A stretch of 64,000 nucleotides of DNA, taken from Cognatiyoonia sediminum (lineage in GTDB: Bacteria; Pseudomonadota; Alphaproteobacteria; Rhodobacterales; Rhodobacteraceae). The notes below the pieces were generated by a model. The model saw nothing but the letters and a program-made list of their open reading frames with translations. It made no database searches and was not told the origin of the DNA. The stretch's first letter is position 1; every line of letters starts with the position of its first letter. The stretch lies in assembly GCF_900129845.1 (NCBI RefSeq), contig NZ_FQXB01000002.1, positions 124,001 to 188,000 of the forward strand. Direction: 5' to 3'. The position numbers were made by a program, and so were the translations under genes. Positions 63,764 through 64,000 of the stretch are shown here, one piece after another.

Positions 63764-64000
63764 CTAGCTGGCTTTTGCTTTCCGGCGCTTGACGTAAGCG
63801 GCAGCTCCAAAGGCGCTCAACAACAACAGCCCAGAGGCAGGTGTTGGAACAGGCGGCGGCGGGCTGCTGATCTTCGGATCGAACGAGGCGATTAAATCCC
63901 CTGTTGTATCTCCGTTTTCCTGCGTCAGAAAAGTACTGAAAGGCGTATCACCAATTTGGAAACCAACAATATTCAGGAAATACTCGAGACCACCGATCAT
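63764..64000 (-). CDS. C-terminal end of a VPLPA/PEP-CTERM-type surface protein (partial)
   Basis: The gene runs off the window edge, so only 78 residues are seen and the Met at the edge need not be the start. The end has the sorting-signal layout: a Pro-rich linker (SSPPPPVPTPASG), a hydrophobic helix (LLLLSAFGAAAYV) and a basic tail (KRRKAKAS). This matches VPLPA-CTERM or related PEP-CTERM proteins, which are anchored or exported by exosortase. The body before it is Gly- and Asp-bearing and not identifiable. Confidence 0.8.
   Translation of the reverse strand: MIGGLEYFLNIVGFQIGDTPFSTFLTQENGDTTGDLIASFDPKISSPPPPVPTPASGLLLLSAFGAAAYVKRRKAKAS

Overview
This 64 kb stretch looks like chromosomal DNA from a marine alphaproteobacterium of the Rhodobacterales (Roseobacter group). 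The evidence is the gene set and local orders: dnaX-side gene-ybaB-recR, TrcR, a three-gene deformylase run with fmt, CobW/CobN-type aerobic B12 synthesis, Mcl1 and the TIGR02302/DUF4175 protein. G+C is moderately high, genes are tightly packed with many ATGA or TGATG overlaps, and short palindromic repeats are scattered through the region. No rRNA, tRNA, prophage, insertion sequence or CRISPR array was seen.

Layout. 1-2.5 kb: a small membrane protein, ybaB, recR, and the cell-cycle regulator gene trcR on the minus strand. 2.6-10.6 kb: RNase T2, then a minus-strand run (three def paralogues, fmt, an aldo/keto reductase, panC, panB, a TauE/SafE permease), then a PatB-like C-S lyase. 10.7-17.4 kb: a minus-strand cobalamin operon (small membrane protein, cbiX, cobH, cobL, cobI, cbiG-cobJ fusion, cobM) behind a probable 6S RNA. 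17.7-23.4 kb: glutathionyl-hydroquinone reductase, a degenerate receiver protein, a DUF1636-cobC-cobD operon, and a lytic transglycosylase. 23.5-26.9 kb: smc. 27.2-33.5 kb: a cobalamin riboswitch followed by cobW, a GNAT gene, cobN and cobO. 33.5-45.9 kb: a YrbL-like kinase, ugd and UDP-glucuronate epimerase, two lin0512 paralogues, small redox and stress genes, mnmD with a separate MnmC2-like oxidoreductase, an EamA transporter, slt and dapA. 46.3-47.9 kb: four tandem, nearly identical genes for small secreted proteins. 48-64 kb: a YcaQ-type glycosylase, an ion channel, smpB, sseA with an aminotransferase, mcl1, accA, an M50 protein, plsC-ftsX-ftsE, a zinc-ribbon protein, the DUF4175 protein, lysA and the end of a VPLPA/PEP-CTERM-type surface protein.

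How the genes work together. Three separate transcription units supply much of the cobalamin pathway: corrin ring methylation and rearrangement, late cobalt insertion, adenosylation and aminopropanol attachment. Only the cobW-cobN unit carries a clear B12 riboswitch. Genes not in this window include cobA, cobG/cobZ, cobK, cobB, cobQ, cobS/T and cobU/V, so the pathway must be completed elsewhere. Other groups are peptidoglycan turnover and division (two lytic transglycosylases, ftsEX, dapA, lysA), chromosome maintenance (smc, recR, ybaB), protein start processing (def, fmt) and central carbon metabolism (panBC, accA, mcl1).

The most unusual items are: the four-copy secreted-protein array, in which each copy is followed by a stem-loop whose fold is kept while its sequence changes; two deformylase paralogues that have lost the catalytic glutamate; two families of short dispersed repeats, both found in frame inside cobN; and the 6S-like RNA at the head of the cob operon.
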